Source: Kribbella italica
GTDB taxonomy: Bacteria; Actinomycetota; Actinomycetes; Propionibacteriales; Kribbellaceae
DNA: 64,000 nt
Direction of reading: 5' to 3'
NCBI RefSeq assembly: GCF_014205135.1
Contig: NZ_JACHMY010000001.1
Coordinates: 3,720,001-3,784,000, forward strand
The position numbers and the translations under genes are program-made. The notes under the pieces are model-generated. The model made no database searches. It had not been told where the DNA came from and was given only the letters and a program-made list of their open reading frames with translations. This document shows positions 50,896 to 61,850 of this stretch, in pieces (position 1 is the first letter of the stretch; every line of letters begins with the position of its first letter).

Positions 50896-52674
50896 TCAGT
50901 TGGCGTAGTCGCGGAAGCCTCGGCCTGTTTTGCGGCCCAGGTAGCCAGCGGTGACCAGGTGTTCCAGCAGCGGCGCGGGAGCGAAGCCGGGCTCGCGGAA
51001 CTCGAGGTACAGCGTGCGCTGGATTGCGAGCGACACGTCCAGGCCGACCACGTCCAGCAGTTCGAACGGGCCCATCGGGAGGCGGCAGCCGAGCTTCATG
51101 GCGGCGTCGATGTCGTCGACGCCGGCGTAGTGGGCTTCGAGCATGCGGACGGCGTCGTTCAGGTACGGGAAGAGCAGCGCGTTGACGATGAAGCCGGCGC
51201 GGTCCCCGCAGCGCACGGGGTGCTTGCCTGCGGCAACGGCTACGGCGGCGACGGTGTCGGCGACCTCGGGCGAGGTGCTGACGGTGCTGACGACCTCGAC
51301 GAGCTTCATCACCGGGGCCGGGTTGAAGAAGTGCACGCCGACCACGTCGGCCGGGCGCTTGGTGGCCATGGCGAGGTCGATGACCGGAAGGCTCGACGTG
51401 GTGGTGGCGAGAACGGCGCCGGGCTTGCAGATCTCGTCGAAGGTCTCGAACAGCGCCTGCTTGACGCTGAGCTCCTCGACGACCGCCTCGATCACCAGGT
51501 CGGCGGTGGCGAGGTCGTCGAGCTTGGCCGTCCCGACGATGCGGGTGAGCGCCGCGTCGCGCTCCTCCGACGACAGCTTGCCGCGCTGAACGCCCTTCTC
51601 CAGCGAGCGTTCCAGGCCGGCGCGGACCCGGTCGACCTTCTCGGTGCCGCGGGCGACGTACAGCACGTCGTACCCGGCCTTGGCGAGGACCTCGATGATG
51701 CCGACGGCCATCGTGCCGGAGCCGACCACGCCGACCTGCTTGATCGGGCGGACCGTGGTCTCGTCACCGTTGACCCGCGGCGTCAGGTCGTCGTCCACCG
51801 CGACGGGCGAGTCCGGCGACTCGTACGTGTAGAAGCCGCGGCCGGTCTTGCGGCCGAGCAGGCCCGCCGTGACCATCTGCTTGAGGATCGGCGCCGGCGC
51901 GTGCAGCCGGTTGCGGCCCTGCTTGTACATCGTGTCGAGGATCTCGTACGCCGTGTCGAGGCCGATCAGGTCGAGCAGCGCGAGCGGGCCCATCGGGTAC
52001 CCGCAGCCGAGCCGCATCGCCGCGTCGACGTCCTCGCGGGTGGCGTAGCGCGACTCGACCATCGAGACGGCGTGGTTCAGGTACCCGAACAGGAGCGCGT
52101 TGGCGATGAAGCCGGCCCGGTCCGCCGCGACGACCGGGACCTTGTCGAGCCTGCGGGCCAGCGCGAGCACGTCCTCGACGACGTCCGGCTCGGTGACGAC
52201 GGTCTTGATCACCTCGACGAACTCCTGCACGGGGGCGGGGTTGAAGAAGTGCATGCCGACGACCCGGCGCGGGCGCTCGGTGGCCACGGAGATCTCGGTG
52301 ACCGACAGGGACGAGGTGTTGGTGGCCAGGATCGCGTCCTCGCGGACCACCTTGTCGAGCGCGGAGAAGATCTCGCGCTTCAGCTCGAGCCGCTCGATCA
52401 CCGCCTCGATCACCAGGTCGCAGTCGGCCAGCGCCTCGATCTCGGTGGCGAACGTCACCCGGTCGAACAGCGCCTGCTGGTCCTCGACCGACAGCTTGCC
52501 GCGCTTGACCGCCCGGTCGGTGGAGTGCTGGATGTGCCCGCGGCCGCGCTCGACCGCCTGCTCGTCCCGCTCCACCCCGACCACGGTCAAGCCGTGCCGG
52601 GCGAACACTTCCGCGATCCCGGCTCCCATCGTGCCGAGCCCGACCACACCGACTGTCTGCAGTTCACGCGCCAT
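50896..52674 (-). CDS. Duplicated 3-hydroxyacyl/3-hydroxybutyryl-CoA dehydrogenase
   Basis: 592 residues composed of two complete dehydrogenase copies joined head to tail. Copy 1 has VGVVGLGTMGAGIAEVFARH at 8-27; copy 2 has VGVVGSGTMAVGIIEVLAKA near 305. Each has NTSSL/TTSSLPVIDLA, VVGxHFFNPAPV, DRAGFI and GYPMGPLALLDLIGLD / RLPMGPFELLDVVGLD. It oxidises 3-hydroxybutyryl-CoA with NAD(P). The second cofactor loop GSGTMAVG keeps the Gly pattern. ATG 52674. Single-chain double HBDH proteins are known in actinomycetes. Confidence 0.92.
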   Translation of the reverse strand: MARELQTVGVVGLGTMGAGIAEVFARHGLTVVGVERDEQAVERGRGHIQHSTDRAVKRGKLSVEDQQALFDRVTFATEIEALADCDLVIEAVIERLELKREIFSALDKVVREDAILATNTSSLSVTEISVATERPRRVVGMHFFNPAPVQEFVEVIKTVVTEPDVVEDVLALARRLDKVPVVAADRAGFIANALLFGYLNHAVSMVESRYATREDVDAAMRLGCGYPMGPLALLDLIGLDTAYEILDTMYKQGRNRLHAPAPILKQMVTAGLLGRKTGRGFYTYESPDSPVAVDDDLTPRVNGDETTVRPIKQVGVVGSGTMAVGIIEVLAKAGYDVLYVARGTEKVDRVRAGLERSLEKGVQRGKLSSEERDAALTRIVGTAKLDDLATADLVIEAVVEELSVKQALFETFDEICKPGAVLATTTSSLPVIDLAMATKRPADVVGVHFFNPAPVMKLVEVVSTVSTSPEVADTVAAVAVAAGKHPVRCGDRAGFIVNALLFPYLNDAVRMLEAHYAGVDDIDAAMKLGCRLPMGPFELLDVVGLDVSLAIQRTLYLEFREPGFAPAPLLEHLVTAGYLGRKTGRGFRDYAN

Positions 52675-52748
52675 GGCCGCAGTGTGCCAGTCGCCCGCTG
52701 GTCTGCCCATGAGATGAGTCACCTGGGAGGTCAACCTCACACGCTCGG

Positions 52749-53207
52749 TCACGTGGGCTCCTCGTCGAAGGTCGGGGGCTCGGCTAGCCAGGTCTCCAGT
52801 AGGTGGTGGGGACTCGCGGCGTGCTGGAGAGCGGTGGCGATGGGTGTCGGGCGGAGGCTCTGGTGGGTGAGATCGGTCGGTGGGAGCCAGACCGCGCGGT
52901 AGCTGCCGGAGTCGGACGTCGGTGGGGAGGTCAGCTCGGCGCCGGTGCCCGTGCCGAAGGTGCCGCTGAGCGCGGTTGCGACGTAGTAGTGCTGGGTGGT
53001 GAGCCGGAAGTTCACGACGGCGGCGAGGCCGTGCAGCTTGACGATCAGGCCGAGTTCTTCGTGTGATTCGCGGACGGCGGCTTCGGCGGAGGTCTCGCCT
53101 GGTTCCACGCCGCCGCCGGGGAGGGTGTGGTAGCGGCGGCCGGACCGGACGCGTTCGATGGCGGCGACGCCGTCGTCGGTGAGCAGGATGATGCCGGCGC
53201 GAATCAT
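52749..53207 (-). CDS. Nudix hydrolase
   Basis: 152 residues. The Nudix box GGGVEPGETSAEAAVRESHEELGL (starting near residue 31) fits GX5EX7REUXEEXGU, with the Glu ligands in REXXEE. It hydrolyses a nucleoside diphosphate linked to another group; the subgroup is not clear. Its start overlaps the methyltransferase gene by 4 bp, so the two are coupled. The C-terminal tail is long and unordered. Confidence 0.92.
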   Translation of the reverse strand: MIRAGIILLTDDGVAAIERVRSGRRYHTLPGGGVEPGETSAEAAVRESHEELGLIVKLHGLAAVVNFRLTTQHYYVATALSGTFGTGTGAELTSPPTSDSGSYRAVWLPPTDLTHQSLRPTPIATALQHAASPHHLLETWLAEPPTFDEEPT

Positions 53208-54094
53208 CCGGCGGCCCGGTCGGCGAGGATGTGGAACCAGCTGCCCGCGCGGGTCTCACCACGGTCGAGGTGCTGGATGCGCCAGCCGGTCGAGGTCAGG
53301 AGAGCGCGGAGTGGGGTTTCCTGCCAGAGGGTGAACTGGCGGGGAAGGTCGAGGTAGCGGTTCGACCATTCGACGCCTTCGCCCTCTCGGGTGGTGAAGG
53401 CGAGCCGTGGGGCGGCCACGGCCGATCGGGTGAGGACGTGGGCCAGCTGGTCGGCGGTGAAGTGGAGGAAGACCGCATCGGCGAAGACGAGATCGTAGGG
53501 ACCGCCGTAGTCATCGGTCAGTGCGTCCAGCAGATCGGCCTTGAAGCCGTCGGCGCGCATCATCTCGACGAACGCGAGCGTGGCATCGGTACGCCGGACC
53601 TGATGGCCTCGCCGTTCCAACTCCGCGGCGTCGCGGCCGGTGCCGCTGCCGAGCTCCAGCACCATCCCGCCGGAGGGAAGCGCTTTGTCGACCAGCCGGA
53701 TCAGGTTGTCGTTCGGGTCGCGGGGAATCGACGTACGGAAACTGTCGGCGCGTTGCTCGTAGGTCTGCACGGTGACGGCGTTCGCGGCCTGCAACAACCC
53801 GTCGGCGACGACGGCCGTCCAGCCGTCCCCGGTGTGCTCGACGACCGCGGGCAGGCGGACGCCAAGGTCCGCGCCAAGGAGGACGACGGTCTCACCTCGG
53901 TGGAGGTCGGCGATCTCCTGCAGCCGGTCGAGCGGGTCGTCGACGGTGCTGAACGGCACGCCGAGCGCGGCGGCCAACTCCTCGCCGGGAGTGGGTGCGA
54001 CGGCGAACACCGCCGTGATGCGTTCGCTCTCGAAGATCGCCGGAGGTGAGCCAGGCAGTGGGAGCAGGATTCGGGTAGGGCACATCAGGTTCAT
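53204..54094 (-). CDS. SAM methyltransferase fused to a degenerate histidine-phosphatase-like domain
   Basis: 296 residues from ATG 54094 (GGGGGA ribosome site). Residues 1-100 resemble the histidine phosphatase fold ([51 protein letters not shown]) but the catalytic RHG is absent: the start reads RILLPLPG. Residues about 120-290 are a class I methyltransferase with motif [35 protein letters not shown] and [13 protein letters not shown]. Coupled to the Nudix gene. Substrate unknown. Confidence 0.8.
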   Translation of the reverse strand: MNLMCPTRILLPLPGSPPAIFESERITAVFAVAPTPGEELAAALGVPFSTVDDPLDRLQEIADLHRGETVVLLGADLGVRLPAVVEHTGDGWTAVVADGLLQAANAVTVQTYEQRADSFRTSIPRDPNDNLIRLVDKALPSGGMVLELGSGTGRDAAELERRGHQVRRTDATLAFVEMMRADGFKADLLDALTDDYGGPYDLVFADAVFLHFTADQLAHVLTRSAVAAPRLAFTTREGEGVEWSNRYLDLPRQFTLWQETPLRALLTSTGWRIQHLDRGETRAGSWFHILADRAAG

Positions 54095-54214
54095 CGGTTG
54101 GTCCCCCAGGAAGTCGTCGTGCGTCCAGATTCGCAGTTGGGGGCGGACGGCACCAGGAACTCGACCGGCACTCTTCATGCACTCTTCCGGCCCTTTGGAC
54201 TACGGTGTCTCCTC

Positions 54215-54874
54215 GTGCGCCTGGTGATTGCAAAGTGCTCCGTGGACTACTCCGGCCGGCTGACCGCCCATCTCCCGATGGCGCCGCGGTTGCTGATGGT
54301 GAAGGCGGACGGCTCTGTCCTGATCCACGCCGACGGCGGGTCGTACAAGCCGCTGAACTGGATGTCTCCCCCGTGCAAGCTGACCGAGGAAGACGGCGTC
54401 TGGAGCGTCACCAACAAGGCCGGCGAGGAACTGCGGATCACCTTCGAGGAGGTGCTCAGCGACACGGCGTACGAGCTGGGCCTGGATCCCGGGCTGATCA
54501 AGGACGGCGTCGAGGCGCACCTGCAGGAACTGCTCGCCGAGCACGTGACCACCTTCGGCGAAGGCTGGACCCTGGTCCGCCGGGAGTACCCGACCGCGAT
54601 CGGGCCGGTCGACCTGCTCTGCCGCGACGCCGACGGCCGGCACGTCGCGGTCGAGATCAAGCGCCGCGGCGAGATCGACGGCGTCGAGCAGCTCACCCGG
54701 TACGTCGAGCTGCTGAACCGCGATCCCCTGCTCGCGCCGGTCCGCGGCGTCTTCGCCGCCCAGCTGATCAAGCCGCAGGCCCAGTTCCTGGCCACGGACC
54801 GTGGCCTGGACTGCGTGACGGTCGACTACGACGCCCTCCGCGGCATGGAATCCGACGTCCTGCGACTGTTCTAG
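54215..54874 (+). CDS. nucS: Mismatch-specific endonuclease NucS/EndoMS
   Basis: 219 residues from GTG 54215, the length of actinomycete NucS. The N-terminal DNA-binding domain ([20 protein letters not shown]) is followed by the RecB-like nuclease with Asp133 (GPVDLL), Glu147 and Lys149 (VEIKRR) and [10 protein letters not shown]. The C-terminus ends LRLF, the short motif that in other actinomycetes contacts the beta clamp. It replaces MutS/MutL in mismatch repair. Confidence 0.97.
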   Translation: MRLVIAKCSVDYSGRLTAHLPMAPRLLMVKADGSVLIHADGGSYKPLNWMSPPCKLTEEDGVWSVTNKAGEELRITFEEVLSDTAYELGLDPGLIKDGVEAHLQELLAEHVTTFGEGWTLVRREYPTAIGPVDLLCRDADGRHVAVEIKRRGEIDGVEQLTRYVELLNRDPLLAPVRGVFAAQLIKPQAQFLATDRGLDCVTVDYDALRGMESDVLRLF

Positions 54875-54964
54875 TCCAGTCAGAATCTGAGAAAACAGCC
54901 GGATTTGCCCGATTTCGGGCAGATCCTTGGTATCGACGCGTCCAACCAGCACAGTTGTCGGGTG

Positions 54965-55240
54965 ATGAGTGAGGTGACGCAGCCCAGCGACGAGCTGGTC
55001 GATCAGGTCAGCCGGACCACCGGTCTGACCACCGAGGACGCCCGGCGCGTGGTCGCCGACGTGCTCGCGTACTTCACCGAGACCACCGAGGAGTACGTCC
55101 GGCGCCGTCACCGCGAGCTGCAGACCTACGGCGCGCGCAACGACGAGATCTTCGCCCGGCTCGGCGACGAGCTGCGGCACTGGCCGGTCCGCTCCCCCGA
55201 ACTGTCTGCCCGGCAGCTACGACGGATCGTCTACGGCTGA
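54965..55240 (+). CDS. Conserved small helical protein of unknown function
   Basis: 91 residues, starting SEVTQPSDELVDQVSRTTGL, then EDARRVVADVLAYFTETTEEYVRR (only part diagnostic) and LSARQLRRIVYG. It is predicted helical, acidic first and basic at the C-terminus, with no motif I recognise. ATG 54965 is used because the preceding codons overlap nucS downstream sequence and look random. It ends 24 bp before glmS and could be co-transcribed with it. Confidence 0.7.
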   Translation: MSEVTQPSDELVDQVSRTTGLTTEDARRVVADVLAYFTETTEEYVRRRHRELQTYGARNDEIFARLGDELRHWPVRSPELSARQLRRIVYG

Positions 55241-55264
55241 CCAGCAACGAAAGGAACCCCTTCC

Positions 55265-57085
<1,821 letters not shown>

Positions 57086-57094
57086 CCGCGCAGG

Positions 57095-57119
57095 CGGGCG
57101 GCTCCCCGGGAGCCGCCCG
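57095..57119 (+). terminator. Hairpin terminator after glmS
   Basis: Perfect 11-bp stem (57095-57105 with 57109-57119) with a 3-nt loop, 9 bp beyond the glmS stop. No T tract follows, as is usual in high-GC actinomycetes. Confidence 0.75.
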
Positions 57120-57141
57120 TCGCCGGGTAACCTCCTTGCCC

Positions 57142-58308
57142 ATGAAGATCGCCGTCGCAGGCCTGGGGTACGTCGGACTCTCGAACGCTGCCATCCTGGC
57201 GCAGCACAACGAGGTCGTCGCCGTCGACATCGCCCAGGAGCGCGTGGACCTGGTCAACCGCCAGGAGAGTCCGTTCGTCGACGAGGACCTGTCGAAGTTC
57301 CTGGCCACCGCGCCGCTGGACCTGCGGGCCACCACCGACGCCGACGAGGTCTACGCCACGGCCGACTACGTCGTCGTCGCCACCCCGACCGACTACGACC
57401 CGACGACGCTCACCTTCGACACCTCGTCGGTGGAGTCGGTGATCCGCAAGGTCGTCGCGCTCTCGCCGACCGCCGTACCGGTGATCAAGTCGACGGTCCC
57501 GGTCGGGTTCAGCGAGCGGATGTCGGCCGAGTACGGCCGCCAGGTGGTGTTCTCGCCGGAGTTCCTCCGCGAGGGGCACGCGCTGCACGACAACCTCCAC
57601 CCCGGCCGGATCATCGTCGGCGACGACACTCCCGCGGCCCGGCAGTTCGCGGAGCTGCTGCTGGCGGGCTCGGCCCAGCCGGAGACCCCGGTCCTCGCGA
57701 TCCGCTCGACGGAGGCCGAGGCGGTCAAGCTGTTCTCCAACACGTACCTGGCGATGCGGGTCGCGTACTTCAACGAGCTGGACACGTTCGCCGCGCAGCA
57801 CGGCCTCAGCACCCGGGCGATCATCGACGGCGTCAGCCTGGAGCCGCGGATCGGCGCCGGCTACAACAACCCGTCCTTCGGGTACGGCGGCTACTGCCTG
57901 CCCAAGGACACCCGGCAGATGCTGGCCAGCTACGACAACATCCCGCAGCGGCTGATGAAGGCGATCGTCGAGTCGAACTCGACCCGCAAGGACTTCGTCG
58001 CCGGCCAGATCCTCGCCGGGCAGCCCGAGCGGATCGGCATCTACCGCCTGGTGATGAAGGAGGGCTCGGACAACTTCCGGTCCTCGAGCATCCTCGGCAT
58101 CGTCAGCAGGCTGAAGCAGGCCGGCGCCGAGATCGTCATCCACGAACCCGCCCTCGACGCCGACACTTTCGAGGACCTGCGGGTGATCAACGACCTGGAC
58201 GAGTTCAAGCGCAGCACGGACGTGATCGTGGCCAATCGGCTGACCGGGGAGCTGTCGGACGTCGCGGACAAGGTGTACACCCGCGACGTCTTCCACATGG
58301 ACGAGTAG
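57142..58308 (+). CDS. UDP-glucose 6-dehydrogenase-like nucleotide sugar dehydrogenase
   Basis: 388 residues, the short Ugd type. NAD loop MKIAVAGLGYVGLSNAAIL, TPTDYDPTTLTFD, STVPVGFSERM, SPEFLREGHAL, and catalytic Cys in GYGGYCLPKDT. It oxidises UDP-glucose (or a related sugar nucleotide) in two steps to the uronic acid for cell-wall or exopolysaccharide sugars. ATG 57142. It ends at the base just before the stop of the convergent glutaminase gene. Confidence 0.94.
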   Translation: MKIAVAGLGYVGLSNAAILAQHNEVVAVDIAQERVDLVNRQESPFVDEDLSKFLATAPLDLRATTDADEVYATADYVVVATPTDYDPTTLTFDTSSVESVIRKVVALSPTAVPVIKSTVPVGFSERMSAEYGRQVVFSPEFLREGHALHDNLHPGRIIVGDDTPAARQFAELLLAGSAQPETPVLAIRSTEAEAVKLFSNTYLAMRVAYFNELDTFAAQHGLSTRAIIDGVSLEPRIGAGYNNPSFGYGGYCLPKDTRQMLASYDNIPQRLMKAIVESNSTRKDFVAGQILAGQPERIGIYRLVMKEGSDNFRSSSILGIVSRLKQAGAEIVIHEPALDADTFEDLRVINDLDEFKRSTDVIVANRLTGELSDVADKVYTRDVFHMDE

Positions 58309-59676
58309 TCAGCGCTCCCGACCGGCCGGGCGGTGCGGACCAGCGGCCGCCGGCACCTGCGGCCGCGCCGAGCTCGCGACGCCGGCGCTCCGCGAGGAGG
58401 CCGCCGGCATTCCCCCGAGAGCGCGCCGGGAAGCCTCAGCGGCGCTACTGAGCTCACGCCCGGCGCCGAGGCTCTTGTACGGATGCAGTCCGAACTTCTC
58501 GACCAGTTGCCGGCAGACCTCCACGCCGCGCACGGAGTTCCCGGCCTCGTCCAGCCGCGGTGAGAACGTCACGACCGCCATCCGCTTGTCCGGCAACACC
58601 ATCATCACGTTGCCCGAGACGCCGCTCTTGGCCGGCAGCCCGACCTGGTCGGAGAACTTGCCGGAGTCGTTGTACATCCCGCTGTGTCCCATCACCGACA
58701 GCACCCGGCCGGCGGTCTCCTGCGAGAACACCCGCTCACCGCTGTACGGCGCGACGCCGCCGTTCGCCAAGGTCGCGCCCGCCGCCGCCAGCCCGGCCGC
58801 GTCCACCTGCATCGAGCAGACCGCGAAGTAGAACTCGGCGGCCTTCTGCGGGGCGTCCCGGTCCTTCGGGTCCATCCTCAGCATGTCCCGCGCCGCCATC
58901 AAGTTGGCCAGGCCCCGGTTCCCGTGGCCGGTGTCGCGTTCGGCCAGGAAGGTGCGGTGATCGAAGCCTGGCGGGCGGCCCATCAGCCGCGCCCAGGTCT
59001 GCTCGACCCGGGCGAACCGTTCGGACACCTCGACGTCCGGCTCGACCAGGGCCAGCGTCGCGATTGCTCCCGCGTTGATCATCGGGTTCTGCGGCTTGCC
59101 CGCCGCGTCCAGGGACAGCGTCGGGTCGTTGAAGGTCCCGCCGCTCTGCTCCTGGCCGACCCAGGTGTGCACCTCACCCGCGCCGAACTGCTCCAGCGCC
59201 ATCGCGTAGCTGAACGGCTTGGAGGTCGACTGGATGCTGAACCCGGCGCCTGCGTCGCCGATCTGGAAGGTCTGACCGTCCGCCGTACAGACCGCGATCC
59301 CGAACCGGTCCGGCGGCGCGTTCTTCAGCGTGGGGATGTACTGCGCGACTTCGCCCGACCGGTCCGGCAGCAGGTCGGCGTAGATCTCCTCGACCGCGCG
59401 GCTGAACTCCTGGAACTCCGTCCGCGGCACCACGAGGTCGCCCTGCAGCGCCCGCCGGACCACCGGCTCCCGGGTCACCTCGGCGAACTGCTCGCGGTCG
59501 AGCCACTCCGGCTGCCCGGGCTCGAACGCGCCGCCCGCGGCCAGCGCGTTCCCGAGCGCGCGCTCGACCCGCGGGTCGTCGCCGCGCAGTCCCGACTGCC
59601 GCAGCTCCTCGAGCAGCTTCCACTTCCAGACCACGTTGGCGCGGTCGGTGTCGAGCGACCGAAACAGGTTGTCCAT
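58309..59676 (-). CDS. glsA: Glutaminase A with N-terminal extension and Ala/Ser/Pro tail
   Basis: 455 residues. The core (about 90-400) is a serine-dependent beta-lactamase-like glutaminase with Ser150 and Lys153 (IQSTSKPFSYAM), NPMINAGAIA, and LPAKSGVSGNVM. It turns L-glutamine into glutamate and ammonia. The first 80 residues (SLDTDRANVVWKWKLLEELR) are an extra helical region, EF-hand-like in part. The last 45 residues are low-complexity and outside the family. Converges directly on the ugd gene with no gap. ATG 59676. Confidence 0.92.
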   Translation of the reverse strand: MDNLFRSLDTDRANVVWKWKLLEELRQSGLRGDDPRVERALGNALAAGGAFEPGQPEWLDREQFAEVTREPVVRRALQGDLVVPRTEFQEFSRAVEEIYADLLPDRSGEVAQYIPTLKNAPPDRFGIAVCTADGQTFQIGDAGAGFSIQSTSKPFSYAMALEQFGAGEVHTWVGQEQSGGTFNDPTLSLDAAGKPQNPMINAGAIATLALVEPDVEVSERFARVEQTWARLMGRPPGFDHRTFLAERDTGHGNRGLANLMAARDMLRMDPKDRDAPQKAAEFYFAVCSMQVDAAGLAAAGATLANGGVAPYSGERVFSQETAGRVLSVMGHSGMYNDSGKFSDQVGLPAKSGVSGNVMMVLPDKRMAVVTFSPRLDEAGNSVRGVEVCRQLVEKFGLHPYKSLGAGRELSSAAEASRRALGGMPAASSRSAGVASSARPQVPAAAGPHRPAGRER

Positions 59677-59788
59677 GGCCAGAGCCTGTCCGGCCGGTGT
59701 TTCCGGTGCGGATCCCCCGCGTTACGGGGTGATCAACCTGCCTGGAGTAGGTTCTTCGGCAGCCCTGTCCATGGTCCGGAGGTTCCTG

Positions 59789-60880
59789 ATGCGCTGGAAG
59801 TCCACGCTGTCCACGGCCGTCGTACTCGCGTCCCTGGCCACTCCGCTGACCGCGGCCGCCACGGCGACCGGGCATCCGGGCCACGGCGGCAACTGCTCGC
59901 GGGACGCGCGCTTCCTCGGGTTCACCGACAGCCTCGACAAGACCACGTACGCCGGGCAGAAGGTCTCCGGCCTGTCCGCGCTCAACGTGACCCGCCCCGG
60001 CCACGCGGTCGCGCTGGTGGACAACGTGCAGACCAGCCCGGCCCGGGTCTTCGACCTGCGGATCAGTGGCAGGCCGACCGTCTCCGTGGACGGGATGACG
60101 ATCCTCAAGCGGCCCGACGGTACGCCGTACACGGGCGCCGACTTCGACGGCGAGGGCCTGGTCGTCGAGCGCGGCGCGCGGACCATCCTGGCCACGTCGG
60201 AGCGCGAGCCCACGATCCGGCGCTTCCGGCTGTCGGACGGCCAGGAGACCGCGTCGCTGCCGGTCCCCGCGCGCTTCCAGGTCGCGCCGGCCGGTCAGGC
60301 GACCGGCAACGCGACCCTCGAGTCGCTCGCCGTCAGCCCCGACGGCTTCTCCCTGTACGCCGGGATGGAGGGCCCGCTCAGCCCCGACGGCGCGGACGCC
60401 GCCGGCCGCAACAACAACCGCATCATCCGGTACGCCGGCTGGCCGGGCCACGGCTACAAGCCGGTCGCCCAGCTCGCGTACAAGACCGACCCGGGCCTGA
60501 GCCTGGTCGAGCTGGCTGTGGTCGGCCGCAACCAACTCGTGTCGATGGAGCGCACGTTCGTCGCGGGCGTCGGCAACACCATCCGGGTCTTCTCCGTCTC
60601 CACCAAGCGCGCCCCGGACGTCAGCAAGCGCGAGTCGATCGCGACCGCGCCCGCCAAGGACTTCGTCCAGAAGAAGCTGCTGTTCGACCTGGTCGACTGC
60701 CCGCCGTCCGGCGCGGTCGCCAAGCAGCCGCAGCCGAACCCGCTGCTGGACAACGTCGAGGCCCTCGCGCTCGGCGGGTACCTGCCCGGGGGCCGCCGCC
60801 AGCTCTTCCTGCTGTCGGACGACAACGACGGCGCGACCCAGATCACCCGGCTGTACTCGCTGGCCGTCGACCTGCACTGA
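59789..60880 (+). CDS. Secreted esterase-like phytase-family protein
   Basis: 363 residues from ATG 59789 with GGAGG upstream. A signal peptide (MRWKSTLSTAVVLASLATPL) ends near AAATA. The rest fits the esterase-like activity of phytase domain: ARFLGFTDSLDKTTYAGQK, LSALNVTRPGHAVALVDN, DFDGEGLVVERGARTILATS, TLESLAVSPDGFSLYAGMEG and LDNVEALALGGYLPGGRRQL, a beta-propeller-like pattern. Substrate not known. Confidence 0.85.
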   Translation: MRWKSTLSTAVVLASLATPLTAAATATGHPGHGGNCSRDARFLGFTDSLDKTTYAGQKVSGLSALNVTRPGHAVALVDNVQTSPARVFDLRISGRPTVSVDGMTILKRPDGTPYTGADFDGEGLVVERGARTILATSEREPTIRRFRLSDGQETASLPVPARFQVAPAGQATGNATLESLAVSPDGFSLYAGMEGPLSPDGADAAGRNNNRIIRYAGWPGHGYKPVAQLAYKTDPGLSLVELAVVGRNQLVSMERTFVAGVGNTIRVFSVSTKRAPDVSKRESIATAPAKDFVQKKLLFDLVDCPPSGAVAKQPQPNPLLDNVEALALGGYLPGGRRQLFLLSDDNDGATQITRLYSLAVDLH

Positions 60881-60926
60881 GTCCTGTGACTGGCGGGGAC
60901 AGTGGTGAACGGGTGACAATCTGTGG

Positions 60927-61850
60927 ATGCGCGTGATCGTGGTGGGTGCCGGCGTGATCGGGCTGAGCTCGGCGGTCCGGCTGGCTGAGGCCGGGTACGA
61001 CGTCGGGGTGTTCGCGCGGGACCTGCCGCTGGAGACGACATCGGCGGTCGCGGCCGCGATCTGGTACCCGTTCCTGTCGGCTCCGGCGGAGCGGGTCGCC
61101 GGGTGGGCCCGGACGACGTACGGCGAGCTGGTGGAACTGGCCCGGAACGAGCCGTCGGTGCAGCTGCGGCGCGGCCAGGAGTACCTGACCCAGTCGACGC
61201 CGGTCCCCGGCTGGGCGGACGTGCTCACCGACTTCGAGCGGGTCGGAGTGCCGCCGAAGGGGTTCAAGGACGGCTGGTCGTTCACCACTCCGGTGGTCGA
61301 GATGCCGCTCTACCTGCAGTACCTGGTCAAGCGGCTGGAGGCCGCCGGCGGGTCGCTGACCCGTGCCGCGCTCTCAGCTCTGCCGAACACGGCTGACGTC
61401 GTCGTGAACTGCGCGGGCCTCGGCTCCCGGCTCACCGCTGGAGACCCGACCGTCACGCCCGTCCGCGGGCAGGTGCTGACCGTTGAGCAGTTCGGCCTGA
61501 CCGAGTGGCTGCTGGCCGACGAGAGCCCGACCGACCTCACGTACGTCGTACCGCGGTCCAAGGACATCGTCATCGGTGGCACCAGCCAGCCCGACAGCTG
61601 GGACCTGGCTGTCCGGCCCGACACCGCCGAGGCGATCCTCGACCGGGCAGCCGTGCACATCCCGCAGCTCAAGCAGGCCAAGATCATCAAGCACCGCGTC
61701 GGTCTGCGCCCAGCTCGTCCGGCGGTCCGCTGCGAGAGCGTGCGCGTCGGCGACCAGACCGTCGTGCACTGCTACGGCCACGGCGGCTCCGGCGTCACCC
61801 TGTCGTGGGGCTGCGCCGACGAGGTGCTGGCGCTAGTCAAGAACGCCTAA
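60927..61850 (+). CDS. D-amino-acid oxidase family FAD protein
   Basis: 307 residues. FAD fingerprint VIVVGAGVIGLSSAVRLAEA, VNCAGLGSRLTAGDPTV, PVRGQVLTVE, YVVPRSKDIVIGGTSQ (substrate/flavin region), GLRPARPAVRCE and the C-terminal HGGSGVTLSWGCADEV. The arrangement matches DAAO enzymes that oxidise D-amino acids to keto acids and H2O2, without a peroxisomal tag. ATG 60927. Overlaps the MocR gene by 18 bp, tail to tail. Confidence 0.93.
   Translation: MRVIVVGAGVIGLSSAVRLAEAGYDVGVFARDLPLETTSAVAAAIWYPFLSAPAERVAGWARTTYGELVELARNEPSVQLRRGQEYLTQSTPVPGWADVLTDFERVGVPPKGFKDGWSFTTPVVEMPLYLQYLVKRLEAAGGSLTRAALSALPNTADVVVNCAGLGSRLTAGDPTVTPVRGQVLTVEQFGLTEWLLADESPTDLTYVVPRSKDIVIGGTSQPDSWDLAVRPDTAEAILDRAAVHIPQLKQAKIIKHRVGLRPARPAVRCESVRVGDQTVVHCYGHGGSGVTLSWGCADEVLALVKNA

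Noticed and set aside
50959..52902. Plus-strand open frame of about 650 codons opposite the double dehydrogenase
   Set aside because: Mirror of a duplicated gene, repeated in the same way as the true coding strand; no protein features.
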